Of a stretch of 64,000 nucleotides of DNA, positions 52,701-63,564 are shown one piece after another. The stretch comes from Karstenula rhodostoma CBS 690.94 (taxonomy: Eukaryota; Ascomycota; Dothideomycetes; Pleosporales; Didymosphaeriaceae): NCBI GenBank assembly GCA_010093485.1, contig MU001492.1, positions 460,228 through 524,227 of the forward strand. The letters are read 5' to 3'. Below the pieces are notes generated by a model. The model was not told where the DNA came from and searched no databases. It saw only the letters and a program-made list of their open reading frames with translations. Numbering within the stretch: position 1 is the stretch's first letter; every line of letters starts with the position of its first letter. A program made the translations under genes and the position numbers.

Positions 52701-54333
52701 CGACGGTATGGGCAACGACGGTGACCGTGGTATCTTGACAGCTGCTTTTGCTGAGATCCTGGTTGCCGAAGGAAGTGCGAACGATTTCATCTCCTTGGTC
52801 GATCGATTCATCCAAGACATAGCCGTACTCTTCCCCGAGCAACAAAGCGGTTATAACACACCGAACTTTGGATCCATGGATTCTAGAACTCGTTCCGGGG
52901 CCACCGGCTCCCTGACTTCCAATACATCTCTAAGGAAACGGTTCGGCTTTCCCACCTTGACCCGCCAGGAAAGCAAGAATGAGAAGGAATCTACAGTTGG
53001 GTCTTTGTGGCGGTCGTTGAGCAAGAACAGCCATGGGCTTGACGGTCAATCGAGCAGTGCGTCCAAGGTTGGGCCTGCCTCTCTTGGCCGTTCTAACTCT
53101 ACTGATGCAGCGATGCGCTTGTCACCCAAACGACCGTCCTCTCGCGACCGCCCTACAGTACTCGGCGCGTTTCCCTTTGAGGGTGGCAACGTGAACTCCG
53201 CCGGGCAAAGATACCTGGGTGCACTTGGAACCATAGGAGAACGAGAGGTACCTTCCACTGCTGGGCCTCCCCGCAAGAAGCGCCGCTCCTCACTCAGCGA
53301 CTTGAAGACATTACAGGATGCTAACGATGCACCCACGTGGTCCTCGCAGACTCCTAGCAGACCCGGCTCGCCGCAGCATGAGAACAGACAGGCTAGCGAA
53401 GAGCCGCTTTCGCCGCGCACGCTTTCCGAATCACCAGCAAAACAGTCATCGATCCCTGCGCCGGCACGTCTAGGCTCGCCTGTAGCGCGTTTAGGATCAC
53501 CCATTCCAATTATGTCGCGCCTGGGATCGCCCATGCGGAGAGAAAACACGCCTGTAAATGATCGCGAACACGCGGGCTCTCTTCGTCCTGTTTCGCGAGA
53601 CGAGGTCGTCACCATCAAGCCTTTCAGGCCTACCAAGAAGCGCGGCGAGTCTGTATCCAGCATTCCCATGCTTAAGCCTGCTACTGGTCTCTCTGAGCGT
53701 CCTACATCCGGGAACACCGTCAAAGCTCCCTCCACCCCTCGCTCTCCCACGAAAACAGGCATCCCACTGAGTCCTACCAAAACAAGCCCTACTAAGAAGC
53801 TTAAGATGCAGAGCCCCCAGAAGCTGCGCGAGCGTCTCCAGATCCAGCAACACGATATAGAAAGCGCATCTCGCGACCTGCAATCGGAGCTTAGCGCCAT
53901 TGGCCACGAACTCACCGCACGTACACCGCGCCTTACCGCGCAGTTCTCGCCTGCTCTCCACGATACTCCCTCCACCAAGGCCCTGGAGCGTCGTATCGCA
54001 GTCCTCGAAATGTCGGTTAAAACCACCCTCGACACCTTGTCAACACGCACGTCGTCCATCGCCCAGGATGTTTCCACATCGTTGGAGGTCTCGGAGAAGC
54101 GAGCGAAACATCTCGACAAGCTGTATCGCGACAGCAATGCAGAAAACGAGGCGCTGTATGCGAGGTTCAACGAGGAGCTGGAGAAGGTTGAGAAGAGCGT
54201 GCGCAGAGGCAAGGGAGGCGAAGAGGTCGATCGCCGACTCAAGTCTAGCGAAGAGGAAACTGCAAGGCTGAGGAAGGAGAATGCGAGGCTGAAGAGGGAG
54301 GTTGCGGGGCTGAAGGCGCAGCTCAAGGAGTGA
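49717..54333 (+). CDS. Rho guanine nucleotide exchange factor, BUD3-like
   Basis: Single exon, 1538 aa from ATG 49717 (GCCGCCATGG); the frame stays open upstream to 48940 but that part is promoter-like and overlaps DCC1. The N-terminal 200 residues (DLSLFYTTDELLSNSPVLVF, LPREEQGDEICRGLAFS) match what I recall of fungal BUD3-type GEFs. A DH (RhoGEF) domain covers about 240-440: RREMCELLDTEENYVSKVYE (CR1) and IEPVQRLPRYNLYIDNIIKQ (CR3). A PH-like region follows (TTGIFLLFADTLIVLHKP). About 850-1400 is Ser/Pro-rich and probably disordered, and 1400-1538 is coiled coil (LRKENARLKREVAGLKAQLK). BUD3 homologues in filamentous fungi act on Rho4 at septation sites (established in Neurospora and Aspergillus); the assignment here is inference. 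Confidence 0.82.
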   Translation: MVIIAPEPAALSAADLSLFYTTDELLSNSPVLVFYGPTSTSTQATHSRIQAHVFTPAGLQNFARLIISPTAAFYQAVACLPREEQGDEICRGLAFSLYKYFVELPQDVKNAWERQYASGTRLPSAPALFSESHAAIVAARMVKVDNAADVIVHVRHALGEQTLSWLDLDVVLPQGTIKQLDNTRESAQFDESEDDILEQRYGSYAPVVKLLGETAFIPTSRLRRAPSKPTALNRSQTFSRTQKENLRREMCELLDTEENYVSKVYELVNTVAVEFRQKAKQKNGSSTSPNEQALKALFPPSLDAILDVNSQFLDVLRTVLEDTENDAIQDIEQATDDIFVAPLRGQKDPVDVTGALAVAKSLVEWLPRFGDCYTDYMGAHADFSQLLKGFTKDTNSSFSRRVYDTGEQRLMSMLIEPVQRLPRYNLYIDNIIKQLPKRHPAIKVFLKARDTISEICSREGPSVLQIKILDRLRKMVYSWPATCVPQTRLITTIDFVELSPPYHGELHGPSTTTGIFLLFADTLIVLHKPNGCSTTARSLMTDLDNPKFTVADVGSSELIFHQQLKLSDFFLSEHSEGNILQLISPTPTASQPGRPRSRDQQVLGIRMFYLLGIYEGKAQKCVEEVTKARVEGRYSEAERESHKWEVRSLAGDLNMFSAITEDRTGQDPEGRREPAKVQIIVNTADAAQPVQPVQHSAVELTISISIQENGFYQLECNGNNGYTTRDKLTGMEFLPVLTKRLGNFFQSRNNIKYPTLAEAYLFRNRQILKSLKLEFGEDAEGQDEKGRPHSPVKMLSNLFGSSVRDAGPKRLQRNPVSMGDIPKIGLPPLHPTRTHSRDGELSRPTSSNKTIGFNSNTTPTDSLVRLEETLATLILALHARKGNIVGRSVRARLVADELLVNELYNSLLENPSNLDVPSQSSVDVLFAAFEKFLNIAWKEKMGAVLSHATLVSLQMKSDSMYPGEFEDFFRTTYSELSPQNQRSLRAIIKLLAELLDGMGNDGDRGILTAAFAEILVAEGSANDFISLVDRFIQDIAVLFPEQQSGYNTPNFGSMDSRTRSGATGSLTSNTSLRKRFGFPTLTRQESKNEKESTVGSLWRSLSKNSHGLDGQSSSASKVGPASLGRSNSTDAAMRLSPKRPSSRDRPTVLGAFPFEGGNVNSAGQRYLGALGTIGEREVPSTAGPPRKKRRSSLSDLKTLQDANDAPTWSSQTPSRPGSPQHENRQASEEPLSPRTLSESPAKQSSIPAPARLGSPVARLGSPIPIMSRLGSPMRRENTPVNDREHAGSLRPVSRDEVVTIKPFRPTKKRGESVSSIPMLKPATGLSERPTSGNTVKAPSTPRSPTKTGIPLSPTKTSPTKKLKMQSPQKLRERLQIQQHDIESASRDLQSELSAIGHELTARTPRLTAQFSPALHDTPSTKALERRIAVLEMSVKTTLDTLSTRTSSIAQDVSTSLEVSEKRAKHLDKLYRDSNAENEALYARFNEELEKVEKSVRRGKGGEEVDRRLKSSEEETARLRKENARLKREVAGLKAQLKE

Positions 54334-54759
54334 GTGGGTTTACGCTGGGCCACGCTACCTCCGCCGTCTGTCTACCGCGGGGTTTCTTTGGTTTCTGGTC
54401 TGTTAATGGCGGCTTGAATGCGTCGCGGCGTTCAGGGATCTGTGGGATTTCCAGCGTGGACGGACTGCATAGTTATGGCGTTCTTGACCAGGTGTCAGTG
54501 CATTGTGGGCGTTGCGGTGGTTGTTTGCGCAGACGCGGCGCTGATGCCGCTGCTTTTGTGCTGGGGTGCGCGGTCGTGGTTTAGGGGGTGGGTCGGCCGT
54601 AGGAAGGGACGGCGGGTGACGAGCGAGCACGATATACCATAATGCACATGTCCACCCTATTTGCCGTGTGACTTGACTTTACGCTTGTGCTATGCTGTGC
54701 TATACTGTGCTGTGCTGTGTTGTGCTGTTTCGTAAACCAAATAACACCCCCCCAGAGTG
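54334..54759. other. intergenic between convergent genes
   Basis: About 430 bases between the 3' ends of the RhoGEF and transporter genes, including the TGTGC-type repeat at 54685-54728. No gene seen. Confidence 0.4.
54685..54728 (+). repeat. imperfect TGTGC/TATGC pentanucleotide repeat
   Basis: About eight imperfect five-base units (TGTGC, TATGC, TATAC) in a row in the 3' region shared by two convergent genes. Confidence 0.7.
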
Positions 54760-56565
54760 CTACAGGATATATTCGAACGGCGGCGTTCTCTCTCCGCCCC
54801 GGCCTCGGCGGCCTAGGCTGGCATACCCGGCTCCCATCCGTCGTCTTCTTTCGTTTTCCCGCATGAGATGCCAGCGTAGCGTCCACGCGAGGAGGGCGAC
54901 GAGCAGCATAAACGACGCGCAGATGGTCATGCCGCGCGTGTAGAAGGGGCCGTCGGTGGAAGGGAAAATGGAAGTCCCTAGTAAGGGGCCGGTTTGGCCT
55001 ATCACTGTTTTTTTGTTATGGGTGGTTAGGGAAATTTGGAAGATAGAAAAATAAGAGGGAGGTAAAAATACCGTTCATAATAGCCACACCGGTTCCTTTT
55101 GCGCTGCTCGAGGACTGGTTGTTTAGCGTCCAGGTTATGATTATTGTGATTGCGGCGAAGAAACCTGCGGTGGCGGGGAAGAGGGAGAGGTAGCGGAGGG
55201 TGGGGAGGTTGGCGGTGAAGAGGCCGCAGAGGGCGAGTGCTGTGCGGGTGTTAGGGGTGGGCGGAGGGCGGAGGGAGGTGGTTAGTAGGGGACGGGGGTG
55301 GGGGTGTCGGTTACGTACTGGCATATCCCGCTGCAGCGAGGAGCGCGTGCAGGATGATGTACCAGGCGCGGGAGTGGTGGCGGTCGGAGAGGTAGGCGGT
55401 TAGTAGGACGACGACGAAGGCGAAGAGGTAGGGGGGCGCGGTGAGGGCTTGGGCGGTTAGGGCTGTGTGGCCCATTTCGTGGAGGATGGTGGGGAGGAAG
55501 ACGGGGAGGGAGGCGAAGGCGACGTTGGCGGAGAAGAACATGAACTGGGTGAGTTAGTTGAGGGGAGGTCTAGGAGGGATTGGGGGTGTATACGGCGGTG
55601 AGGTAGCATTTTGGGTCTTTGAGGGTGACGAGGACGGCGTGCATGTCCAGGCCGGTGGTCCGCGGTGTCGCGTGTGCGTGTTTCCCCTCCATCCCATCGT
55701 CTTCATCCCGCAGCCTCAACACCGCGACCTCTCTCTCCCTAGCACTCAACCACCCCGCCGTCCCCGGCCCATCCGGCACAAAATCCCACGCCCACACGGC
55801 CACCAAAACCGACGGAAACCCCTCGACTAAAAAAAGCAACCGCCACGGCCTAACCATCCCCCCCTCCCCAACTTTGGTAATCGCCCATGCCAACCCCCCC
55901 GCAAAACTCGCACTCAACGGACTCGCCGAGATAAACAGCCCCGTACGCAGCGCCAGCTCCTCCCTCCGAAAGAAAAACGACAGATAAAACGGCACCCCGG
56001 GCCCAAACGCCGCCTCGCTCACCCCCAGCAGCGCGCGCAGCACGACCAGCGCGCCAAACGACGTCGCGACCGCCTGCAGCGACGCGAACACGCCCCACGC
56101 CGCGATGCACGCCGCGATGTACGCGTGCGCGGGGACCACGCGGTACAGCAGCGTCATCCACTCGAAGGCAATGTAGGTGAGGTAGAAGGCCCATAGTAGC
56201 CACTCGTACTGCGTGTCTGTGAGGCGCAGGTCGAGTGCTAGGCCGGCGATGCGCGCGTTGCCGATGTTGGAGCGGTCGAGGAAGGAGAGGGAGTAGAGGA
56301 GGGCGAGGAAGGCGACGAGGTGCGTGTCGAGTTTGCGGCGGACGTGGGCGGATTCGGTGGGTGTGGGGGGTGGGGCGTGGGAGAGGCTGGGTTCGTCGTC
56401 GTCGTCGTCGTCGTCGTCATCTTCTTCAATGTCAATATCATTGTCTGTGTTGTGTTCTTCTTTTGGAGAGATGGGCCGTAGTTCGTAGGCATTGCTCGAA
56501 CGTTCGGGGGCGTGCGACGAGGCGGAGGTGGAAGGAGCGTGGGCGCTGCGGGAAGAGGATGGCAT
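54760..56565 (-). CDS. MFS transporter, anion:cation symporter (ACS) family
   Basis: Plasma-membrane transporter of the allantoate/nicotinate permease type. Four exons on the minus strand (55594-56565, 55319-55544, 55072-55239, 54760-55004) encode 536 aa. Introns: 49 nt (GTATAC...CAACTAACTCACCCAG), 79 nt (GTACGT...CCCGCACAG), 67 nt (GTATTT...AAAACAG). The N-terminus is hydrophilic with an Asp run of nine encoded by a GAC microsatellite (about 56396-56420). TM1 contains LALLYSLSFLDRSNIGNARI, the ACS signature; the TM4-5 part reads ALLGVSEAAFGPGVPFYLSFFF, also typical. About 12 spans are present over the four exons. ATG 56565 (MPSSSRSAHAPS). Substrate (vitamin, amide or organic acid) cannot be told. 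Confidence 0.88.
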
Positions 56566-57391
56566 TGTGGCGGGAATTGGGGGGATCAGCGATTGTTGTT
56601 GGTCACGTTGGCCATAGCACCAATTGCACGCGCAACGATGGGTATGAGAATCGCACACAATTGGAGTTGACTTTACGCGTCGTCCCGTGTTTGTTGAAAG
56701 GGATGACGCGCCGGTCCGCTACCCCGGATTGTGGGGCTGGAAATCCAACCCTGCGGAATCGTGCCGAACCGAGGAGCAATCACGGGATCGGAACGCATCC
56801 ATTGCAATTTGGTGGATATTTAGCTACGAGCCTGAATCCTCGAGAAAGTAAGTATTTGGGCAAGTGTAGCCAGGGGCGCACAATTGTGTCTTTTCATTAT
56901 CCTTCCTCGATGTCAGTGCGACACCAGGAGGTACTAAAATTATATATTGCAGTAACAGCACATCGCAGGAGCTTATTGTCCATGCATCCACTTCCTCCAA
57001 AGAATCCGATTCAATTCTTCTCTCCATGCCCTTGGGCTCGCTTCAAAGATGAAATCCAAGCACCAAACGCTCGTCGTGCCACCAACCACCAGATCGGTTC
57101 CGCTCGCCAAACCGTGGGTATATTCGCCAAAAACAGGGAGTACTCAAAGACGCAAGAAAAAAAAAGGAGTGCCAAGGTGTGCAAGCAAGAAAAGAGACGA
57201 CAGGATTAGCAGGTAAGTAGGTACTAGAACAAACAGAGCGTGGAGAAGGAAAGAGACAAAGTCGTGCAAGGGAAGAAAAGTCGTCGTCTGAAACGCGCCA
57301 GAAGGTCGCCAAACCGCAGTTGACGCTCAGCCGTCTCTTTCATCATTACTGCATCGCATCGAATCGTGAAGCTGTCTGCCGTTGCAAAGGA
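56566..57391. other. intergenic
   Basis: About 830 bases upstream of the transporter and downstream of the hydrolase gene, both on the minus strand. A plus-strand frame runs through but lacks recognisable content. No repeat seen. Confidence 0.4.
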
Positions 57392-60300
57392 TTAGTGCGT
57401 CGTTTCTTTACCATGTCGCGAGGCTATGTTGCGTAGCCGCTCGGCCGTGCGCTTGCGCGAGATGCTGCGCTCCCCGTGCGCCTTGCCCTGCACAACCGTG
57501 GTCCAGTCTTCCCAGTCGCTCGCCATCTCCGTGAGCACGTTGCCCATGACCTGCGCGCTAGCCATGAGGCCGTGCTGCTCGCCTTCAAGGATCCGCACCT
57601 CGCACTTGCGCATCAGACGACCCAGCCAGCGGACGTTGTCAGCCGGCACGCGACTGTCCTTGCTGCCGTGGTGGATGACCACGGAGCGATTAATGTCCTC
57701 GTACCTGAAGCCGATGGTCTGTTTGGTCTCTAGGCATACAATGAGATCGGTTGCGGGGTTGGCATGCGCAGTGGCGCGATCCCAGATCGCAAATGTGAGA
57801 CGTTCGTCGAAGTCATGCTGCCGTTGACGTTCGGCGAATGTAAAGGCTTCCTTCATTTGCCTAGCCTTCTCGTAGTTCGGGTCTGCCGGGTTCGCAAGTG
57901 CGAGGGACAGAGAACTGGCTTTCGGAATGATCTGATCCATTCTCAACATGGATTCTCGCCTGGCATTTCCAAGTTCCGGTCGTGCGGCCGGTCGCTCTTG
58001 TGAAGTCGTATCAAATGCCGGGCTGACGCTCTTTCTCTTGTTCTTGGGCGAGTTCTTTGGGCCAGTCCGCTGGAGGCTCGCACTAGTTGCGCTGAGGAAC
58101 GTGGAGTTGGCAACTTTCAACAGAGATGGTGGCAACGCGCGCAGGAAACGTTGTGATCTAGGGAGCTGTTGGGTGGGAGGCTGGTCCTGGTTGATGCCAA
58201 TGGGCGCCATTTGCGAAGGAGGGATCCACGGCGCGAGGAGATGCACCTGGCCGCGAATGTGCTGTGGCATACGCAGTGAAGTGGCAAGAGCATACACGGC
58301 ACCTGCTGAGTGCGCAAGGAGGGAGAACTTTGTAATCTTGAGGGTTTGACAGATCACCAAAACATCGTCTGTGAAAATCAGCCATCGGCCTTGTGAGGAA
58401 CGAAAGAATTACTCACCTGGCCAACTCAGAGGGGTTCCGTTTGGATCCACTTGGCTCCCTCCAATACCAGGACGGTCAGGAGTGATCAGTCGCAATTTCA
58501 GCGTCAGGGCCAGTTGATCGTAGAATGCCATTACATATCTTGTCAGACCCATACCCACACAAACGAAAACCGCAAAGCCCTGCGGATCGCCCACTTCGGA
58601 AAACGAAATGACGCGTCCAGTTTGGGGGTGGCGTATCCTTTGCGACAAGCGCGGTGAATTTAGATATCCTTCGACTTCCATATCGATGGAATCGATGCTT
58701 GCTGGTCGTTCCTCGATGACGGAATGAGGTGGACTTTGAACGGGCACTGCGCGGAGCTGCAACCCCTTCGCGGTCGCGGCATTGAGAGCATCAATTTTCG
58801 CATTGTGCGCCTTCTGTTCTTTCACAGGTAAGTCTGGGTGGGACCATCGTTTCTTCTTGACTGTGGGAGGATGCTTGAGGCTGTTCGAAGTAGATGGCGG
58901 TAGACCCAAGATCTCGCGTCGAGTTGCAAGCTCATCACTAGCGGAACGAATCGGCCTTGGGACGCTGTCGCTGTTCTCACGGGTAAGTACACCTGAGCTT
59001 GATCTGTGCTCCATGGGCGCGCCTATTATCATTGACTTGCGGCTGGCCGCAGATCGCCCTCCCACAGCCATGGATTTTGCCCGTCGTGGCGGTGTGCTGC
59101 TGGACCTCTCGCTGATGGTAGTCGAAGTGTTACCACTGCTGGGTGGCGGAGGATTACTGTCAAGCCGTTCAAGAGACTGAAGTGCGAGGGTGTAGTTGAT
59201 CGGAAGCGGGGTAAGTTCGTCAATGTCGTTTGTAGTTGAGCTCCTGGCCCGTGTGTGCCCACGCACCTGCATCCTGGTCCTGTCGATCCTATTACTTGCA
59301 TCGTGGATTTCTGGTAACTGATCTTGCTTGTCGGATGCACTCTGTTGCATTGTGATCCCAAGCACTCTGTGTGCTTTCGTGGGGTCCTGCATGCGTTTCT
59401 CAGACATGCTTGATACAGATGAAGTTGGGGATGGTTCTACGGTTGCACCGGGTGAAACGCGGGCGCTGCTTGAGGAGGCCCCTGCATGGAGGCCGACAGG
59501 CTGCTTGCCGGCTATTTTGTCGCGCAACATCTTCTGCTTTCGTAGTTCACGGATTCTGCGCGCAACTTCATCGTCCTTGTCTTCGAGCTCCTTCAAAATG
59601 TTATCGTCTGGAGCGGTATCCTGATCGACGTTCTCGTCTTCCTCAAGAACAACGCTCGCCCTGTACGAGTCATGGCGCGTCGACTTGCGCCCATCGCCTT
59701 TCTTGCTCTTTCGCGACGGTGAGCCAGAGTGTCGTAGCGACGAACCTCGTTCTGGGATCAGATTGTTTTCTGTGGGACTCCCTCCGTCGTTTCCGTCGAC
59801 AAAATTCAGAATGCTGCGAGACGGACGGGACGCGGCAGTTCGCGACGATTCTGCAACGACAGGCTCCTCGCTGATGGTCTCTTCTGCGAATGATCGTTTC
59901 GGCACAGGCTGCCTCGCAATGTCGGGCAACACTGCAGTATCTGTTGGCAGCGTCTGTGTCTGTATGGTGTGGCGTTTCCGCTCGGCATCCTTCAACCTCA
60001 GCCTCTCCCGCGAAGGCATGTACATCAGGCTGCGATGGGCTTTTGCGCTCCGCTTACTCTCCGCAGAGGTTCTCGTGCTGCTGTCGGATGGCTTCCTTGG
60101 GATTCCCACCTCGATGCTGATGTTGCCGATGCTGCTCACTGATCGCAGAGACTGCGCCGAGTGCACCGAAGCCGAGCTGTCTCCTCCTCTGCTCATGTAG
60201 CTCCGCAAAGAGTTCTCCTTGTCTTTCTTCTTGGGCGCTGTCAAGGGCGAATAGCCCGAGGGCGGCTTCGAGGTCTTTACGACGGGCGGCTCGCATGCGT

Positions 60301-60685
60301 CATCGATGTTCAGATGCGACGTCTGCCTGCTCAGACTCTGGGAGGGGCCGAAGGCGGATGCGGCATCATGGCGGTCGTGCGGGCTCGCCGGGACGGAAAG
60401 GCTCTCGCCGTAGCCGACTGGCAGGTTTTCGAAGTAGTTGTCCTTGGAGGCGGAGATGGCGGACAGCGAGTCGATCAGGGACGAGATAACCTCGGGCGAC
60501 GCGGTCTGGGTGCGGATGATGTTTGCGGAGCGCTTCTTCACGTGTATGTCGGCGGGCACGGCGGGCACTGAGCTTCGTCGTCGAGGGCGAGTCGCAGCGG
60601 GTTTGGCGTCGGCGTCGGCGTCGGCGTCGACATGGACGGGCATGTTTGGGACCGGCGGCGGGTGTTGCCGTGGTTGGACGTCCAT
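57392..60685 (-). CDS. large protein with C-terminal alpha/beta-hydrolase domain
   Basis: Exons 58417-60685 and 57392-58368 (minus) encode 1081 aa; the 48-nt intron (GTGAGT...TTTTCACAG) joins PLSWP to DDVLVICQTL inside the hydrolase fold. The first 690 residues are Ser/Arg/Pro-rich and probably disordered, with Asp-Ala repeats from a GGCGTC microsatellite near the start. The hydrolase part opens with GRVISFSEVGDPQGFAVFVC and LITPDRPGIGGSQ, has the nucleophile elbow LLAHSAGAVYAL (Ser about 780), a polar insertion of about 130 residues, then VVIHHGSKDSRVP (acid) and ILEGEQHGLMAS (His). All three catalytic residues appear present. Substrate unknown. Long disordered N-termini on such hydrolases recur in Pezizomycotina. 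Confidence 0.82.
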
Positions 60686-62480
60686 TCTGCCAGTTTCCGG
60701 TTTGCACCAGTAAACCCGTCAAAACAGCTCTCGGGGCGCAACGACGCGGTCGCCGAGGCGAGGGGACGTCTTGTCCGGGATGGGGGGTGGAAGTGCCGAC
60801 GCAGTGGAGATCAGTGCATGTTCGCGCATGCAAGGCGTCTGGTGGGCTGCAGACCGCTGCGTGATGCGCGCGCCGCCTGTCAATACACGCTGCGAGAGGA
60901 AACCTGAGGAGGAGGAGCCGGCGAGCGAGAAGATGTAGCAGTGGCAAAAGGATTGGAATCTCCTGGCTCGTGCAAATCATGCAGTCGCAAAACCCCCCGG
61001 GTACAGTCCACGACCGAAAGGGGCCCGATCAGGGCTGGTTGATTGGCCGAGCGCCCGAGGTGTTGATCAGGGCAACCTTATTATAAGCGAAAGCACGCCG
61101 AAACGGGCACATTCATGTTTCTTTTGGATGATTCAATGCCATGTTTCTCCTACGCGTCTATGCCGAGGGTACAATGGCTTGTACCTGCGCTATGTCCGAC
61201 TCGACCACCGCCGCATCCCTCCTTTCCGACGCCTGGATGCCCCATGGTGCTTTTGCACATTCCGGAGCTACCGCGCAGGGGCTGACCTTCTGTGGTTGCA
61301 GCCCTAAGTAGTGCCAGTGGGTCTGCCAGGATACTGTAATCTTAAAGAAGTACCTTGATAGAAGATGATGTACTTAAAAGGTAGATGGCCTAGCTTTTTT
61401 AGAATAGCTTAAGCTCTTTTACGTATAACTTAACTCTGATAGAGGGTCTTCGCGTTCGGGCTAGGAAAGTCCCCACTAGCACTTCTTAGCACGGTAGTAA
61501 CGGGAGCCTCCCGAAAGCATGCACGCAGGTGGTAGACTAAAGTATAGCAATCTACCATTCAAAGCAGCTGTAGCGCACGCGACTGCCTTTGGGCGAAGCC
61601 TATCCTTGTTCGTCAGTGAGACAAATTCAATGATAAAACGCGGAGAGTCTCCTATTCGCACGAGCAACGCGTCAATGCGACTGCTACCCCTGAACTGTGA
61701 CCCGTCGTCAGATCGACGGTTGTGGGTGGTCCCAAGAGCTTGCACAAGGATACGCGACTCGACTCGCAGCCATCCCAGCACGCGGGAGAATCCATCGTTC
61801 GTCACGATGCTGAAACGCTACGATCGGAAAGCGTAGTCCAACAAGTTGGCTCATCGTAAATGCATCATCTCGAAATTTACGGCGTTGAAACTCGCTGTGC
61901 AAAGTCAAAAAAGCCGCGGACACGAGTCAAAAAAGCAAGCACGGTGTTGACGGCTAATGCACCCTCGGAAGTTCGGCCGGCACTTGCACGGTCACCGCCG
62001 GTCAAGTCTGAAACGGTGACAGCTGGAAGTGCCGTGGGTGTTGCTATGCAAATACATAGGAGAAATATCCCAATTACGCCTGGTTCGTGTCAACAATTTG
62101 AGAACCTCAGGGTGACTCGGGAAATCCTAGAGTATCCTACGTAGCAACTACGAGAACGCTGATTCACTGCCGAACTGCATCGCATCGCAATTCTTGGAGC
62201 TCGCTGGTGTAGAATGTTGTCCTAAAAGCATGCCTGAGGCACCAAATCCTACACACGGTTGGAAGCGCGCTAGCAAGGAAACCCGCGCCTACGTCATATC
62301 TCAACCGCATCATCTATCAAACCACCACACACGATGACCTCTACCCTCCACGCACTCCGGCCTCCAATGATTCTTGGCTCGTTTACTAGGCGATTATATC
62401 TTTATCATCTTCTCTAGCACACATCCATTGTACCTTTCCATCACACCACACCACCCCATCCCTACCACCACACCGCGCAA
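60686..62480. other. gene-poor stretch with an AT-rich MITE
   Basis: 1.8 kb between divergent genes. 61320-61450 is AT-rich and lies inside a candidate MITE. Short frames at 61476-61923 on both strands are not recognised. Confidence 0.4.
61307..61486. mobile_element. candidate MITE, 180 bp, TA-flanked
   Basis: Ends are 15-bp imperfect inverted repeats (AGTAGTGCCAGTGGG at the left; AGAAGTGCTAGTGGG read inward from the right), two mismatches. TA flanks both ends (61305-61306, 61487-61488). The centre is AT-rich, unlike the surrounding DNA. Weaker evidence than the other elements because the arms are short. Confidence 0.55.
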
Positions 62481-63564
62481 ATGTCCCTCTCCGCCCTCCT
62501 CACCCCCCTCACCCTCCCCCTCGCCTCCCTCTTCGCCATCCCATTCCTCTCCTCCTGGTCCACCTCCCTAAACCTCGTCTTCATCTCCCTCACCTGGACC
62601 ACCCTCGCCCTCTCCTACTCCCCGCTCCAACTCGAATTCTTCGGCCCCCTCTTCCTCCGCAGCACGCTCTACCTCCTGCCCTCGCTCCTCTTCCTCGCCC
62701 TCGACACCGGCGTCCCGAGTCTCGCCGTCGAGCTCAAGGCCCAGGGCGAGCGCGGACTACCTGCGCACCAGAGGGGCGGGGGGAGAAAGGTGAGGAACGT
62801 CGTGCTGTGGAGCTGTGCGAATGTGGTGCTGGGCGTGGGGCTGCAGGCGGGGATCGAGTGGGTGGTTACCGATGTGCTGAGCATGAGGAGTTTGCTGGTC
62901 GTCAAGGGGAGTCGGTGGAGTTTGAATCATCTGCCGAATCCGTGGAAGCTGGCGAAGCATCTGGGCATTGGGGTTGTGGCGAGAAATGTACGTTTAGTCC
63001 CTCTTTGCGTGAACATGGAAGTGGAAGTGGGTTCGGGTAGAGCTGACACGTGATTAGGTATTGCAGTACTACATCCACCGCGATCTACTGCACGGCGGGG
63101 CCGGCGGCGCGATCGCAAGACTCCACCAGGAGTGGCATCATAGTATTACCGCACCGTACTCGTTCACGGCGGCGTACGACCATCCCCTGCCGTACCTCCT
63201 GCACCGCTTTATCCCGTTGTATGTTCCTGCTGTTGCGTTCCGGTTCCACCTCACGACATACTTGATCATGATCGCCTTGACGTCTCTGGAGGAATTGTTC
63301 ACGTACTCTGGGTACAACATCTTGCCTTCGACGATCATGTTGAGGGGAATGGCACGGAGGGTTGATGCGCATATGAGGAGTCGGGGCGAGGGGAACTACG
63401 GGCCGCTGGGTGTGCTGGACTGGGTTAATGGGACGACCCTGGGAGGCCGCGATGTGACTGATGATCTGGGTGATGAGGTGGAGAAACATCATGTAGAGGA
63501 TAGGGCGAGCGGGATGGCGAATAAGTTGAAAAGCAAGGCGAAGAAAGGGAATAGTAGGAGTTGA
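62481..63564 (+). CDS. fatty acid hydroxylase / sterol desaturase superfamily protein
   Basis: ER-type membrane di-iron oxygenase family. Exons 62481-62987 and 63058-63564 encode 337 aa; the 70-nt intron (GTACGT...GTGATTAG) joins VVARN to VLQYYIHRD. Hydrophobic segments fill the first 160 residues. His box 1 is YYIHRDLLH and box 2 HQEWHHS, both intact in spirit. Box 3 would be expected in RRVDAHMRSRGEGNYGPLG, just before the conserved LDWVNGTTLG, but has only one His instead of HxxHH. A C-terminal tail (DVTDDLGDEVEKHH) may supply more. Activity is therefore uncertain; some fungal members share this degenerate third box. Start ATG 62481 (GCAAATGTCC). Confidence 0.8.

Noticed and set aside
53046..54353. 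435-codon antisense frame under the RhoGEF 3' end
   Set aside because: Ser/Arg-rich shadow of the GC-rich sense codons with no domain.
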